Of a DNA stretch of 64,000 bases, positions 11,403 to 22,049 are shown piece by piece. Origin of the DNA: Azorinus chamasolen (lineage: Eukaryota; Mollusca; Bivalvia; Cardiida; Solecurtidae). The stretch is taken from positions 36,307,846-36,371,845 of the forward strand of contig OY755243.1 of the NCBI GenBank assembly GCA_963576725.1, written 5' to 3'. The stretch's first letter is position 1. The number at the start of each line of letters is the position of its first letter. The position numbers and the translations under genes were made by a program. The notes under the pieces are model-generated. The model had not been told where the DNA came from, searched no databases, and worked only from the letters and a program-made list of their open reading frames with translations.

Positions 11403-11859
11403 AAAAGATTCTTCTTTGCTGAAATTCTTGATAAGTCCGCCTTCTACAAACAAAATAGACCTATATATGTCAGACAGGTCCTATATGAGCTGTATGATCA
11501 GGGCCTTCTCTGGTTGCCTGTACGTTACAGATCCGATTCTCTTCTCGTCTTGGCAATACATTTACGCATTATATATACTAATACAATAACTCCACAGATT
11601 ATATAATAGACATGGTCTTACAACAATACTCTAGTAAACGTTTGTGTATTATATGAAATCACTTTGAGGATAGTCAGCTTTTCTCACGGTCTTTTTATAG
11701 ATGTAAGTGATATTACTATATAATACACACGCAACAGTTACGGTGTTTTTCAAATGTTAAACATTCTACATGTACATAGCACCATGCAAAAATAATGCCT
11801 GCTTAAACATCGTGCTGCATTTTTACTGAATTCGTTTACGTTTATGAGAAGCTATTTAC
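11403..11859. other. unannotated stretch
   Basis: No gene or repeat recognised. The 73-codon frame at 11368-11589 partly overlaps a transposon remnant. Confidence 0.4.
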
Positions 11860-11989
11860 TATTGACCGAGTGTCAAATAGCTTTGATCCTGATGAGACGC
11901 CGAGAAACATGGCATCTCATCTGGAGCCAAGCTGCCTACACATGTAAGTCGCGGACAACATGATAAGTGCTTATTTACAGTGTTCTAGA
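11860..11989. mobile_element. TT-F remnant
   Basis: ATAGCTTTGATCCTGATGAG / ACGCCGAGAAACATGGCATC / TCATCTGGAGCCAAGCTGCC is the diverged TT-F hairpin core. Confidence 0.6.
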
Positions 11990-12202
11990 TTAACCCTTAC
12001 AACGCTGAATTTTCAAATGAACTATTCCAAAATTCAAACAGGTCAAGGTCATGGTGGATATTTAGGGATTTTTCTAAAGAATAGTGTAACATGACAAGCA
12101 ATGCAGACCCTGATGAGAGGGCTCCTCTAGGAACCCTCCCATCTGGGTCTACACTGTTTGCAAAGGACATTAGTGACTCGTGTCTCTTACGGTAAGGGTT
12201 AA
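11990..12202. mobile_element. TT-G element, complete, TTAA both ends
   Basis: TTAACCCTTACAACGCTGAA at left and GGTAAGGGTTAA at right. The core hairpin GCAGACCCTGATGAGAGGGC / TCCTCTAGGAACCCTCCC / ATCTGGGTCTACACTG sits in the right half. Two further copies lie at 41870 and 62476. Confidence 0.9.
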
Positions 12203-12435
12203 GTAATGAAAATAGATATAAAATTTGGGCCCCGAGTCAATAAAATGCACCAAGCATGAACCTGGGATGGGTAAATTTGAATGAAATTGAAATTAAAAAT
12301 TTTGTGATGCGCACATGCTCGGGGTGTGCGGGATTCAACTTTGGCCTCGCATTTACCCTTGCACTGCTGTATTACAAATTGTCTGTTCAAATGTGGATCT
12401 GGTGCAATTTTGGCTACTTCCGGTACGATAAAGGT
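12203..12435. other. unannotated stretch
   Basis: Sequence ATTCAACTTTGGCCTCGC and surroundings match no family in the window. Short frames only. Confidence 0.3.
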
Positions 12436-12660
12436 TTTAAAATCTATTGACCAAGGGTCAAACAGCTTGGATCCAGATAGGGCGCCGAGTTACTCGACGT
12501 CTCATCTGAATCGAAGCCATTTTTATGAGAGTCACGTCGTGGATAGCCGGATAAGGGTTAACTCGTTCATTGCCAATTGTGAATCAGGGATCATGTTGTA
12601 AACAGTTTGGATCCAGATAAGACGCCGAGCAAACTGCAAAGATCATCCCAATCACAAACT
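12436..12660. mobile_element. two TT-F remnants in tandem
   Basis: Cores GGATCCAGATAGGGCGCCG/AGTTACTCGACGTCTCATC (about 12470-12510) and TTTGGATCCAGATAAGACGC (about 12607). Intervening GATAAGGGTTAACTCG (12551-12565) marks an end shared by both. Confidence 0.6.
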
Positions 12661-12818
12661 GGTCCACAGTGTAGACGAAGATCATTATGAATATCAGATC
12701 AGATGATTGTATTTAAATGACGTATGAATACAAGAGCGTTCAGTCATGGTAGTATGTATAGTATTCCATAAGGTACAGGGCATACCTGCAGCAGCCGTCT
12801 AATCTGGGGCTACTCTAT

Positions 12819-13069
12819 TTGAACCATTTCCCTGTTCTATGCTTATTTCATATTTCGATACCTACTGAATATTCATAGGCAAAATAGTTATAACGAAATA
12901 GAACAGGTGGAACATTGTAGACATTTTAGAAAGTAAAGAAACAGATCTATCAAATTCAATCACCAAACAGAGCAGGCCCTGATCAGACGGCTCCTATAGG
13001 AGCCGTCTGATCTGGGTCTACTCTGTTTGCAAGTACGTGAAAACACGTTTATATGAGGGAAAGGGTAAA
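12819..13069 (-). mobile_element. TT-D element with perfect central palindrome
   Basis: In reverse orientation it starts TTGAACCATTTCCCTGTTC. The arm AATACCTACTGAATATTC is followed by GTGGAACATTGTAGACATT. Core CAGACGGCTCCTATAGGAGC is perfect, and the end is ATATGAGGGAAAGGGTAA. Both terminal TTAA copies carry a mutation. Confidence 0.85.
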
Positions 13070-13159
13070 CTTCGTCACTTCCAGCTATTATTTGCAATTT
13101 ATCGACTGCTTCAATTTTCAATACTGTGTTGCTTCTAATACATAATTTGGATCCGGGTG

Positions 13160-13200
13160 AGACAGCGAGTATTGAGAAGATTGAGAAGATTGAGAAGATT
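13160..13200 (+). repeat. short 10-bp tandem repeat
   Basis: ATTGAGAAGA repeated about four times beside a TT-F-like scrap (TTGGATCCGGGTGAGAC at about 13147). Confidence 0.7.
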
Positions 13201-13269
13201 GCATTTTACATTTTTGTGCAGAAGATAATTACTTCGCCTACAGACGTTAACACTTCCTCTGGTAGTGAC

Positions 13270-13345
13270 GTTTTTGTCCCTTTGCAAACAGAGTAGACCC
13301 TGATCTGACGGCTCCTTCAGGGTATGCTCTGTTTACTTTTGAAAT
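13270..13345. mobile_element. TT-E half core
   Basis: TTTGCAAACAGAGTAGACCC / TGATCTGACGGCTCCTTCAG then GGTATGCTCTGTTTAC: a TT-D/E core with part of the second arm deleted. Confidence 0.55.
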
Positions 13346-13495
13346 TATATAAACCGAATTCTACAGCTTCTGTTATAGCAAAAGCAAATCATATAACGTT
13401 ACAAAGGTTCAGCTTCGAATATTCATCATGTCGGTATTTATTTTTACACATGTATGTTTATGGGGTATATATAGTGTATCGTCAATTTTAACCAG

Positions 13496-13704
13496 TTAAC
13501 TCATTCCCTCATATTGACGACTTTTGGCGACTTTGTAAAAGTCACTTTGTGAAACCATTGCGATAAAGAGCAAATGCTCTATTTATCGCAATGGTTTCAA
13601 ACTAAAAAATTCTAAAATTTTCCTTTTCTCTATTTAATGCTCCTTTTCGGTAGATTTATTCAAAGAGGTTATATCTAAAAATAGCCTATGAGGGAAAGGG
13701 TTAA
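13496..13704. mobile_element. TT-C element, complete, TTAA both ends
   Basis: TTAACTCATTCCCTCATATT at left; the TIR ATGAGGGAAAGGGTTAA (one base changed) at right. The central hairpin uses GAAACCATTGCGATAAAG. The right arm carries TCCTTTTCGGTAGATTTATT. No ORF. Confidence 0.92.
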
Positions 13705-14194
13705 ACTGCGAAGAATGCAGACTGGTACACTGCTATGGTGTACCAAACCGGACTTTGAATGAAATCGAGCTACCTTCGATATGAACGTACATGCTGTATT
13801 AATTGATGAAAATACCTAATACATGTAGCTGGTCCAATTGGTTCTGGATTATCCCGTGTTCCGTTACTTCCAGAATGTAGGAGTAACTATAATTGGTGAG
13901 AATAGATAGCTGGTCCAATTGATTTTGAATTAACCCATGTTCCGTTACTCCCAGATTGTAAGAGTAAAATATACCTAACTGGTCCCATTAATTCGTCTTA
14001 CAACCATAAATTAACATCAACTCGAGTAGACTAGCAGTCAATTTGTAATCACTTCCTTACAGATGCTAAATTTTGTGAAAAAAAAACATTCAAAGAAAAT
14101 ACTACGACGTCGAAATATTAGTAAGGTATGTTGTCACGATCCAGTCTCTGTTAGACACTCTAGAACGTACTTTTAAATAATATAAGTCAATAAT

Positions 14195-14406
14195 TCAACC
14201 CTGATTTCATGAATATTCATAAAAGAAATAATGACACCATGACTATTAATTAGCTGATTTTCAAATAAGGCATATAAACACAGAAATTTTAGGCCATGGC
14301 AGAAATTAGATTCAGATCTACAGTACTTCCTGATCCGATGGACCCTGCAGGAGCTGTCTGGTCCAGCTCTATTCGGTTTGCAAAGGCGTTTATGAGATAA
14401 AGGATA
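14195..14406 (-). mobile_element. TT-E element, diverged
   Basis: TTTCATGAATATTCATAAAA, GAAATAATGACACCATG and CATGGCAGAAATTAGATTC, then core TCCTGATCCGATGGACCC/TGCAGGAGCTGTCTGGTCC, and TTTGCAAAGGCGTTTATGAG. Ends are mutated. Confidence 0.75.
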
Positions 14407-14435
14407 AAGTGCTCATTTGTGCAAACAAAATTTAC

Positions 14436-14685
14436 ATAACCCTTCACTCCATACACCTTTCTTCGCCTTTGCAAACAGAGTAAACCCAGATCAGACGGCT
14501 CCTATAGGAGCCGTCTGATCAGGGTCTGCTCTGTTTGCTTATGGAATAATAAATATCTGATTCTGTAGTTTCTGTTTTGGCATGTTCATGTGTTCATAAC
14601 TTTATATGCCATTTTAAAAAATAATCTGATTAATATCCGTGATGATATTTGTTCTCACATAAGTATTCATACAGTAAAGAGTTAA
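14436..14685 (+). mobile_element. TT-E element, near-complete
   Basis: Left ATAACCCTTCACTCCATAC; perfect core AGATCAGACGGCTCC/TATAGGAGCCGTCTGATC; long right arm ending ATTCATACAGTAAAGAGTTAA. Confidence 0.88.
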
Positions 14686-14689
14686 GTCT

Positions 14690-14890
14690 TCAAGGGGTTA
14701 CCAATTTTCTCACAAGATGCAGTTTGCATCCAGATAAAACACCGAGTAACTGCTTCTAATCAGAATCCAAACTATTTGACACGGTGACCGCATGTTTTAA
14801 AAAGACCTAAATATAGAGTTTAAATTTGTAGCAGACGACGTTTTAGCAGACGACATGTACTGAGCGTGCAGAGTTAAGAATGTCAAACAT
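14690..14890. mobile_element. TT-F element, degraded
   Basis: GTTTGCATCCAGATAAAACACC / GAGTAACTGCTTCTAATCAG, then AACTATTTGACAC, TTGTAGCAGACGACG and ACTGAGCGTGCAGAGTTAAG near 14866-14878, the usual TT-F right end. Confidence 0.7.
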
Positions 14891-15001
14891 GAACTTGTGT
14901 AATCACTGATTAATTTCGCATCGGAATGGTCTTTATCTACACTATCGAAGAACTCAGAAGGCATTTTTTTGTCTTTGCTCGTTTTATATAATTACCGATT
15001 A

Positions 15002-15206
15002 CAGTAAATCCTCTCTAATGCGACCACCAAAAAGGAGCATAATTCACAGTGGCAAAGGCAGGTGGTAGCTTAATGCAGGACGAAAGTTATGCAGAAAGCT
15101 CCTATAGGAGCTTTCTGCATAACTTTCGTCCTGCATTAAGCAACCACCTGCTTATGAAGACAGTCATTTTTGTTCATTATGTGGTCGCATTAATGGGGCT
15201 TTACTG
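15002..15206. mobile_element. PG-A pogo-like hairpin, near-perfect, TA flanks
   Basis: TA at 15000-15001 and 15207-15208. Left CAGTAAATCCTCTCTAATGC, right GCATTAATGGGGCTTTACTG. The inner palindrome around AAAGCTCCTATAGGAGCTTT (about 15096-15115) is uninterrupted. Confidence 0.93.
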
Positions 15207-15490
15207 TATAAAAAAAAGTAAAGTACCTAGTTATAGTCTACTTTCAGTCCGAATGACCGCTCAGCCGACTGAACATTTATAGGCAGTGAGGTGATATTGG
15301 CGCTATTATACCATTTGAATGTGGGAAACGAACGTACCGGCCTAATGTAAACCGTGAAGACGCATATTAGAGTGCTGCTAGAGGAGTCCTCTGATCAGAG
15401 TCTGCACTATTTCTTATTCAACCATCTCGCACATTATATCAGTTCGTACTAACTATACTTTTATCATCACACACTGATGACCCATTCCAG

Positions 15491-15706
15491 ATAACCCTTT
15501 ACTTCATGAATATTCATGTAAGAAATAATGACATCATGAATATTAATTTGACAATTTTTTACAATGGCACATGAACATGGGAACCTTTGGCCATAGACGA
15601 AACTAGGATCATATCTATATTATTTCATAAGTAAACATATAGGAACCGTCTTATCTGGATCAACTCGGTTTGCAAATGCGTATTCATGGAGTATAAAGGG
15701 TCTTAA
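15491..15706 (-). mobile_element. TT-E element abutting TT-C
   Basis: ATAACCCTTTACTTCATGAA at left; GAAATAATGACATCATG arm; degraded core (TAGGAACCGTCTTATCTGG); right GGAGTATAAAGGGTCTTAA. The last TTAA (15703-15706) is also the first TTAA of the next TT-C. Confidence 0.8.
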
Positions 15707-15931
15707 CTCATTCCCTTCTACACTATATTTAGACCAAACCTCTTTGAATTAATCTACCGAAAAGGAACATTAACTATAGAAAGGGGGAATTTTAGAATTG
15801 TGGTTTTGAAATCATTGTGATAAATAGAGCATTTGCTCCTATGGAGCAAATGCTCTATTTATCACAATGGTTTCAATAAATGAGTTTTACAGAGGCACAA
15901 CAATGCGTCAGTAGGAGAGAATGTGTTTTAA
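15703..15931. mobile_element. TT-C element with perfect stem
   Basis: TTAACTCATTCCCTTC at left. Central hairpin GAGCATTTGCTCCTATGGAG/CAAATGCTC pairs perfectly, with outer arms ATTGTGATAAAT. Right GAGAGAATGTGTTTTAA. Confidence 0.88.
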
Positions 15932-16139
15932 TATTCTGACAAGTTTCTTGTTTATGGCTCCCCTGCATCAACCATGAAAGTACTTATAGCTTGAACTGCT
16001 TTTGGTGGGAAAGTACATACAGCAGTAATAGTGTACTATAGTTGATGTTGACACATTGAAATGTTTGGCAATGTGCTGTTCACATAGAGCCCGTATCCGT
16101 AGAGTTAAATGAAACGTTAGGTAGATCACATTTGACGCT

Positions 16140-16253
16140 AAACTCGCATGGAGGAGCCGTTTGATCACGGTCTTCACTATTTGCCATTATGTCAGTCTTA
16201 GTAAAAGTTATCAAAATTGTGCCAAACAAAATTATTTAGCTTTACAAACCAAT
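16140..16253. mobile_element. degraded hairpin-element half
   Basis: GGAGCCGTTTGATCACGGTC/TTCACTATTTGCC matches one core arm of the J-type elements at 34790 and 39330. It is followed by a J-like arm (TATCAAAATTGTGCCAAAC). Confidence 0.5.
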
Positions 16254-16357
16254 GGCACTAGATCGCAAAGACTATAGTTTATTTATAACACCTGGTACAT
16301 TAGACATATGTATACTTGGTGCTATAAATAAACTATAGTCTTTTTCGATTTAGTGCC
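16254..16357. mobile_element. HP-N palindromic element
   Basis: Arms GGCACTAGATCGCAAAGAC/TATAGTTTATTTATAACACC pair with GGTGCTATAAATAAACTATA/GTCTTTTTCGATTTAGTGCC around a loop of about 20 bp. Single copy in the window. Flanks show no clear target duplication. Confidence 0.8.
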
Positions 16358-16611
16358 AGTGTTACAAACGAATGAAGTCAGGTGCTTGGTTGTCTGAATA
16401 CTTACAGTAATTGAGTATGCATGTACATGTATTAGGTTATACCATCTTATGTGCTACTTCCTCATAAACTCCTTAGATACGCATTTATGCATATGCAAAC
16501 AGGGTGCACCCAGATTCCACATGTCTCTTGTTGGAAATAATATGAAATATGCTTACGAAATAATATATATGCTTCTAGCCATGGCTTAACTTCCCGTGTT
16601 CACGTCATTAC

Positions 16612-17109
16612 AAACTAGAAAATTGTGTCTGTAAGACACAGTGATGCCCCTGTGTAGGTGCTTGCCTAGCTGCACGTAAAATTTCCAAGTTATTTGAACT
16701 TGGGCTTGGGCTTGCAGGCAGCATGGGCTGGGTGTACAATGAAAGTATGGATGGTGTTTAATGTGTATGTGCAATATCATGGCAATAGCTACAGTGGTTA
16801 GGGAGATATAAGACAATGAAAACAATGTGACAAAAAACTGCACGTACATGTGACAACCAACTGCACGTAACATTTCCAAGTCATTTGTACTCGACCTTGG
16901 GCTTGCGGACAGCATGGGTGGGTTGTCAAATGATAGCACAGATGATAATTGATGTGTATGTGAGGTTTCATGTGTATAAGTGTAGAAATTACTGACTTAT
17001 AACACTTGAAAAACTGTGACAACCAACTGCACCTAAAAGCGTGACAGACGGACGGACGGACATGCGCAAAACATAATGCCCCCTGACTATCGTCAACGGG
17101 GGCATAAAA
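16612..17109 (+). mobile_element. HINE/pearl-like element, type 1, two core units
   Basis: Head AAACTAGAAAATTGTGTCTG/TAAGACACAGTGATGCCCC, two core units of about 190 bp (CTGCACGTAA at 16671 and 16860), then GACGGACGGACGGAC and tail TCGTCAACGGGGGCATAAAAA. Short inverted ATGCCCC/GGGGCAT near the ends. Pearl elements of bivalves have this layout; assignment is by structure. Confidence 0.8.
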
Positions 17110-17190
17110 AATATCTAATTGATATATATGATGTAATTATTTCTTACATGAGTTATAACGTAACGGTTTAATCATATTTTATTTATTAAA

Positions 17191-17482
17191 CTAGAAAATT
17201 GTGTCTGTAAGAAACAGCAATGTCCCCGTGGTGGTGCTTGCCTAGCTGTTTCTAAGTCATTTGACCTTGACCTTGGATTTGCGGGTAGCATGGGCTGGGT
17301 GCGCAATGAAAGTTAATGGTGGTTTATGTATATATGCAATTCCATGCCAATAGCTATAGTGGTTAGTGAGATATAAGACAATAAAAAACCGTGACAACCA
17401 ACTGCACGTAAAAGCGTGACGGACGAACGGACAGACAGGTGCAAAACATAATGCCCCCTGACTATCGTCAACGGGGCATAAA
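17191..17482 (+). mobile_element. HINE/pearl-like element, type 1, one core unit
   Basis: Same head (AAACTAGAAAATTGTG) and tail (TCGTCAACGGGGCATAAAA) as the preceding element, 80 bp away, but with a single core unit and a short GACGGACGAACGGACAG tract. The pair shows copy-number change of the core. Confidence 0.82.
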
Positions 17483-17576
17483 AATCTTTCTATACACCTT
17501 TACATATACTGATAATTATTGTTGTTCAAAACGTCTGTGCTTCTACAAATAATTATAAAAGAAGGCAGCGTAAGGT

Positions 17577-17830
17577 GTGTCGACTCTCACATTCTACTAC
17601 GGCCCTCGCACATTAACAAGCTATGACGACCCTAACACATTCTACGACGACCTTCGCACATTCTATGACGACCCTAACACATTCTACGACGACCTTCGCA
17701 CATTCTATGACGACCCTAACATATTCTATGACGATCCTAACACATTCTACGACAACACTGCACATTCTATGACAGCCCTAACACATTATATGACGACACT
17801 GCACATTCTACGAGGACACGCACGTACGGC
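17577..17830 (+). repeat. 21-bp minisatellite, about 12 copies
   Basis: Alternating units CATTCTACGACGACCTTCG/CA and CATTCTATGACGACCCTAA/CA. Because 21 is a multiple of 3, a frame stays open (FYDDPNT heptads). No start context, flanking exon or family supports a protein. Confidence 0.9.
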
Positions 17831-18003
17831 ATGCACGTGTTTAAAGTCAATCCCAGTAGGGATTACAGTGTGGCGGGAAAATAAGTGAAAGCGTGACAGA
17901 TGGACAGACAGACGATGGGGAAGTGGTCCCAGAGTATCACCATGCTAAAGTATGTAACACTACAATACTCAAATATATCCCTGAAAATGTGACACTACAT
18001 TTA

Positions 18004-18355
18004 CAGTAAATCCCTCTTAACCCATTCCCACATAGGCTATTTTTAGATACAACCTCTTTGAATAAATCTACCGAAAAGGAGCATTTACTAGAGAAAAGGA
18101 AAATTTTAAAATTTTGTAGTTTGAAACCATTGTGATAAAAAGAGCATTTGCTCCTACAGGAGCAAATGCTCTATTTATCACAATGGTTTCACAAAGTGAC
18201 TTCTACAGAGTCGTCAATACCAGGGAATGGGTTAAAAAGGATGTATGTCCGTTTAACACATGGCTGCTAAATGCAGGGAGATTTTTGCATGACTTTTACC
18301 CTGCATTAAACTGCCATCTGTCTCTGAACGTACGTTTTCGAACGGTTTTATTACA
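18004..18355. mobile_element. PG-A element split by TT-C
   Basis: TA then CAGTAAATCCCTC, interrupted at TTAA by the TT-C at 18017-18235. It resumes AAAGGATGTATGTCCG, CTGCTAAATGCAGGGAG, GACTTTTACCCTGCATTAAAC and TGCCATCTGTCTC. The right terminus is degraded (about 18355). Confidence 0.75.
18017..18235. mobile_element. TT-C element nested in PG-A
   Basis: TTAACCCATTCCCACATAGG to CAGGGAATGGGTTAA with exact TTAA at both ends. The centre GCATTTGCTCCTACAGGAGC/AAATGC is nearly perfect. Confidence 0.92.
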
Positions 18356-18855
18356 TGTACATAAACAATCATAAAAATTCGCAAGGTTTCTAATCTCATC
18401 ATCGAATGGGGGCAGTCTGGCCTCTTACACTGTACCACGTATACAAGTTGGTAGCACAAATAGGTCAAATGACACGAGTCTGTGATTGGCGATTGATACA
18501 AAAGATAATATGGAACAGAACAGAACATGTTTTATTTAATTTTTGTACATGGTATATCATCATATACACTCATATTACAAACATACCATTTATGCCAAAT
18601 ATATCATAAATACTGTTGAACTTGTACCACGAGTTCACAGAGGTCAATGTCAACATTTGTACGAACTGACTATAGCATTGTTTTAAAACGTAGCAAATAT
18701 CGATCACGAACAGAAGCCGTGTTCATCCAGCCCAATACTCTTCGATTAAGAAAGTGCCAAAATTTGTCTAAACTCTATTGATTGTATCTAAAACCAAACA
18801 TAACTGGTTTTATTGTGCACGTTTCTGTACAGCAGACGATAATCACAGGGCTCTA

Positions 18856-19077
18856 TTAACTCATTACCTCATAGGCTATTTTTAGATACAACCTCTTTGA
18901 ATAACTCTACCGAAAAGGAGCATTAACTATAGAAAAATATTTTTTTTTATAATTTTGTAGTTTGAAACCATTGTGATAAATAGAGCATTTGCTCCTATAG
19001 GAGCAAATGCTCTATTTATCACAATGGTTTCACAAAGTAACTATTGCAGAGTCGTCAATATGAGGGAATGGGGTTAA
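18856..19077. mobile_element. TT-C element, complete
   Basis: TTAACTCATTACCTCATAGG to GAGGGAATGGGGTTAA. Perfect inner palindrome TTTGCTCCTATAGGAGCAAA with arms ATTGTGATAAAT/ATTTATCACAAT. Confidence 0.92.
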
Positions 19078-19224
19078 GAGCCCTCTGATCTGGATCTACA
19101 CTGTTTTAGCAACACTAAACAAAAATTGGCAAAATTAAGCACTCTAAACAACTGTTGTCTGCAAATATTATTTTCCATAAAAATGCTCAAAGTAGTCTTT
19201 CTGAAAATTCTTGTCTGAAATATT

Positions 19225-19345
19225 ACCAGAATCAGTTTCGGCCCTGTTGAGATACTGACCGGGTTACGCGGCATCTAATCTGGGTCCAAACTGTTTGCAA
19301 CATTTGTCCGTGACCCTTTGAAGAGTTTTTCAAACATGAATATTT
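19225..19345. mobile_element. TT-F-like remnant
   Basis: ATACTGACCGGGTTACGCGG / CATCTAATCTGGGTCCAAAC / TGTTTGCAAC is a diverged TT-F right half. Confidence 0.45.
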
Positions 19346-19424
19346 GATAGTTATCTTAGTCCCAAAGCTAACCCATTTCTATCGCAACAGACCATTTTAC
19401 TGTACCCTAGTTACTCAAAATATT

Positions 19425-19640
19425 CGGGAAAACTTAGCAAACAGTGCAAGCCTGGACCAGTATACTCCTGACGGAGCAGTTTGATCAAGGTCTTCACTAT
19501 TTGCTACTTTTGGCTGTGGTATAATATAGATCTGATCCTACACTGTCTGCCCGAGCCAAAATGTCCTGTGCTCATATGCCATTATAAAAAATAATCTAAT
19601 TAATATTCATGATGTCATTATTCCTATATGAGGGAATGGG
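19425..19640. mobile_element. J-type core and TT-E right end
   Basis: AGCAAACAGTGCAAGCCTGG / CCAGTATACTCCTGACGGAG / CAGTTTGATCAAGGTC is a J-type hairpin. It is followed by a TT-E right arm (TATTCATGATGTCATTATT) ending TATGAGGGAATGGGTTAA at 19630-19643. Confidence 0.55.
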
Positions 19641-19648
19641 TTAACGCT

Positions 19649-19745
19649 CACTTGTAAAAAGCAAGTGGTTGCTTAATGCAGTGCAAAAGTAATGTAGAAA
19701 GCTCCTATTACTTTTGAACTGCATTAAGCTTCCACTTGCCTTACA
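19649..19745. mobile_element. PG-A inner palindrome remnant
   Basis: AAGTGGTTGCTTAATGCAG / AAAAGTAATGTAGAAAGCTCC / TGCATTAAGCTTCCACTTGCC: PG-A inner arms without outer ends. Confidence 0.6.
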
Positions 19746-19822
19746 GATCCATAATTTGGACAAGCAGTGCAGGCTAAGATCAAACTTCTATTCATGGAGA
19801 AGGTTGATCATGGTCTACACTA

Positions 19823-20082
19823 CAGTTAAACTTCGACATCTCGAACTCGGATAACTCGAACTTCTGGATAACTCGAAATAAACGTTCGGTCCATCCAAAA
19901 TTTACAATACAGTAATGTTCTCCAATGTTTTACTCCGCATATGTGACAGCTCCTATAGGAACTTTCAGCATTACTTTAGACCTGCATTAAGCTGAGAAAC
20001 TGTCCAGATTAGAAATAGGATGACTCGAACTTGTTATCCTGAAGTATGGTCCCTTAAGTTCCGAGATATCGAAGTTCAGCAG
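19823..20082. mobile_element. PG-K pogo-like element with a PG-A core
   Basis: TA then CAGTTAAACTTCGACATCTC, right end CCGAGATATCGAAGTTCAGCAG then TA. The TIR is unlike PG-A. The interior still contains AGCTCCTATAGGAACTTTC, ACCTGCATTAAGC: the PG-A centre in another coat. CAGTTRAACTTCGAYATCTCG ends are typical of pogo/Tigger-like elements. Confidence 0.8.
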
Positions 20083-20390
20083 TATATGTTATTATTCAGT
20101 TATCAAAAGTGTGCTGAATGGAATTATTATGCTCTATAAACAGGTAGAATGGAGATATTGGGTATCCGAATATTTAGGGTAATACGGACATTTGGTGAGA
20201 TTCATGATCCATTGGTGACACAGTTTTCAATGGTAGATAAGAGGACTCATGTCCCACATACAAAAGTAGAACTGTTATCATGTTCCTTTATCGGTTACTT
20301 GATGGAGGCAAGATCATGCGCAACTCACGTGAGACTGAAATACTTGATAAAATATGTCAAGATCACAAATGTCAAGAGATAACATCTAAG

Positions 20391-21503
20391 ACAAGAGGAC
20401 CATGATGGCCCTATATCGCTCGTCTGTTAATTGTAGCAACTGATAGAGATGAACTAGATATAGTGGTCATCAGAGGACTACCAAATGCCATTCAAATTGG
20501 ACCACCAGTTTTAGAGAATATGTTTAAAGGTTTTCTATATAGTCATATAAGGAAATCTAGCCATGCCCCTGGTGGCCATGTGTTTTGAGATATCAACATG
20601 AGTTTAACAATTTTGATAAAGGGCCACCAGGCGACTATTCCTACCAAATACCACTGACATTGGACCACCGGTTTTGGAGAAGATTTTTAGAAGATTTTTA
20701 GTTATACATGTACATGTACAAGGAAATCTAGCATCGCCCCATGTTGTTTTTTAGATAAAGGGTCACCAGGAGACTCCCTACCAAATGCTATTCAAATAGG
20801 ACCATCGGTTTTGAGACTAAGATTTTAAGGGTTTTCTATATAGTTATATAAGGAAATCTAGCAATGCCCCTGGCGTCCATGTTTTTTTGAGATATAATTA
20901 TGTTTTTTAACAATTTTGATAAAGGCAAATACCTATGTTATCATAGGTCTTTGATAAAGCGTCACCAGACAACTATTAATTTTCTACCAAATGCCATTCA
21001 AATTAGACCATCGGTTTTGGAGAAGATAAGGAAATCTAGCAGTGCCCCTTGCGGACATGGTTTTTTTTAGATAAAAATATAATTTTAACAATTTTGGTAA
21101 AGGGTCACATGAAGACTTTTCCTATCAAATATCATTCAGTTCTGACCAATGGTTTTGGAGATGTTTAAAGATTTTTCTTTTGGTTGCCATGGCAACCAGT
21201 TTTACATGGATCCAGATTATTTTAACATTTTTATAGAGCATGATACAAAGATCATTTCTGTAAAGTTGGGTTACATTCTGCGTTGCGGTTTCAGGGGAGA
21301 TATCGTTCAAAACAATTGTTGATGGACGGACGTTCTTACATATGGACAAGGGCACAACAATACCCAACAATGCAAACAGAATGAGTAGAATTTACCGTTA
21401 TCCATTGTTCTCCATACCCTACAAGTGTCCATATGTTAGCCTGGACGGACGGACACCAGACGATCACAAAAGCTCACCTGAGCATACTCAGGTGAACTAA
21501 AAA
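20391..21503 (+). mobile_element. HINE/pearl-like element, type 2
   Basis: Head ACAAGAGGACCATGATGGCC / CTATATCGCTCG. About four diverged cores follow (AAGGAAATCTAGC...GCCCC at 20549, 20721, 20850, 21026, with GACCAYCGGTTTTGGAG). Then GGACGGACGGACACCAG and a terminal hairpin AGCTCACCTGAG cata CTCAGGTGAACT just before AAAAA. A 3' hairpin is a Helitron/Helentron hallmark. Confidence 0.8.
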
Positions 21504-21632
21504 GAAAGACCATATATTTAAATGCTGTGACATACAGGTTAATTGTTTTTGCATACCAATTTTGGGAGATACTATGTCTATAATACAATTCTCCATTTTT
21601 TTTTTTTTACAGCATTTCTAACAATTATCCCT

Positions 21633-21756
21633 TTAATTGGTAGTGTAGACCCAGATCAGAGAGAGAGTCTACAGGATTCCTCTGATCAGGGTCTGCACTG
21701 CTTGTCAAACATCTGGTACATTTATGCCTTTCATACTGAATGGACTCTATAATTAA
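21633..21756. mobile_element. TT-I element, shortened
   Basis: TTAATTGGTAGTGTAGACCC, core AGATCAGAGAGAGAGTC/TACAGGATTCCTCTGATC, right ACTGAATGGACTCTATAATTAA. The right TIR matches TT-I at 24686 in inverse orientation. Confidence 0.7.
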
Positions 21757-21830
21757 ACACCGATAGGCCATGACATTTCCAATTTTAACTCTTCTTATTT
21801 CACATTCATTATGAGATAAGTTAAAACAGC

Positions 21831-22049
21831 TTAACCCATTCCCTCATATTGACGACTCTGTAAAAGTCACTTTGTGAAACCATTGTGATAAGTAGAGCAT
21901 TTGCTCCTTTAGGAGCAAATGCTCTATTTATCGAAATGGTTTCAAACTACAAAATTCTAAAATTTTCCTTTTCTCTAGTTAGTTCTCCTTTTCGGTAGGT
22001 TTATTCGAAGAGGTTGGGTCTAAAAATAGCCTATGATGGAATGGGTTAA
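21831..22049. mobile_element. TT-C element, complete
   Basis: TTAACCCATTCCCTCATATT to CTATGATGGAATGGGTTAA. Hairpin GCATTTGCTCCTTTAGGAGC/AAATGC. Confidence 0.92.

Noticed and set aside
17577..17888. FYDDPNT heptad repeat protein
   Set aside because: A 21-bp minisatellite keeps frame by period alone. No other coding support.
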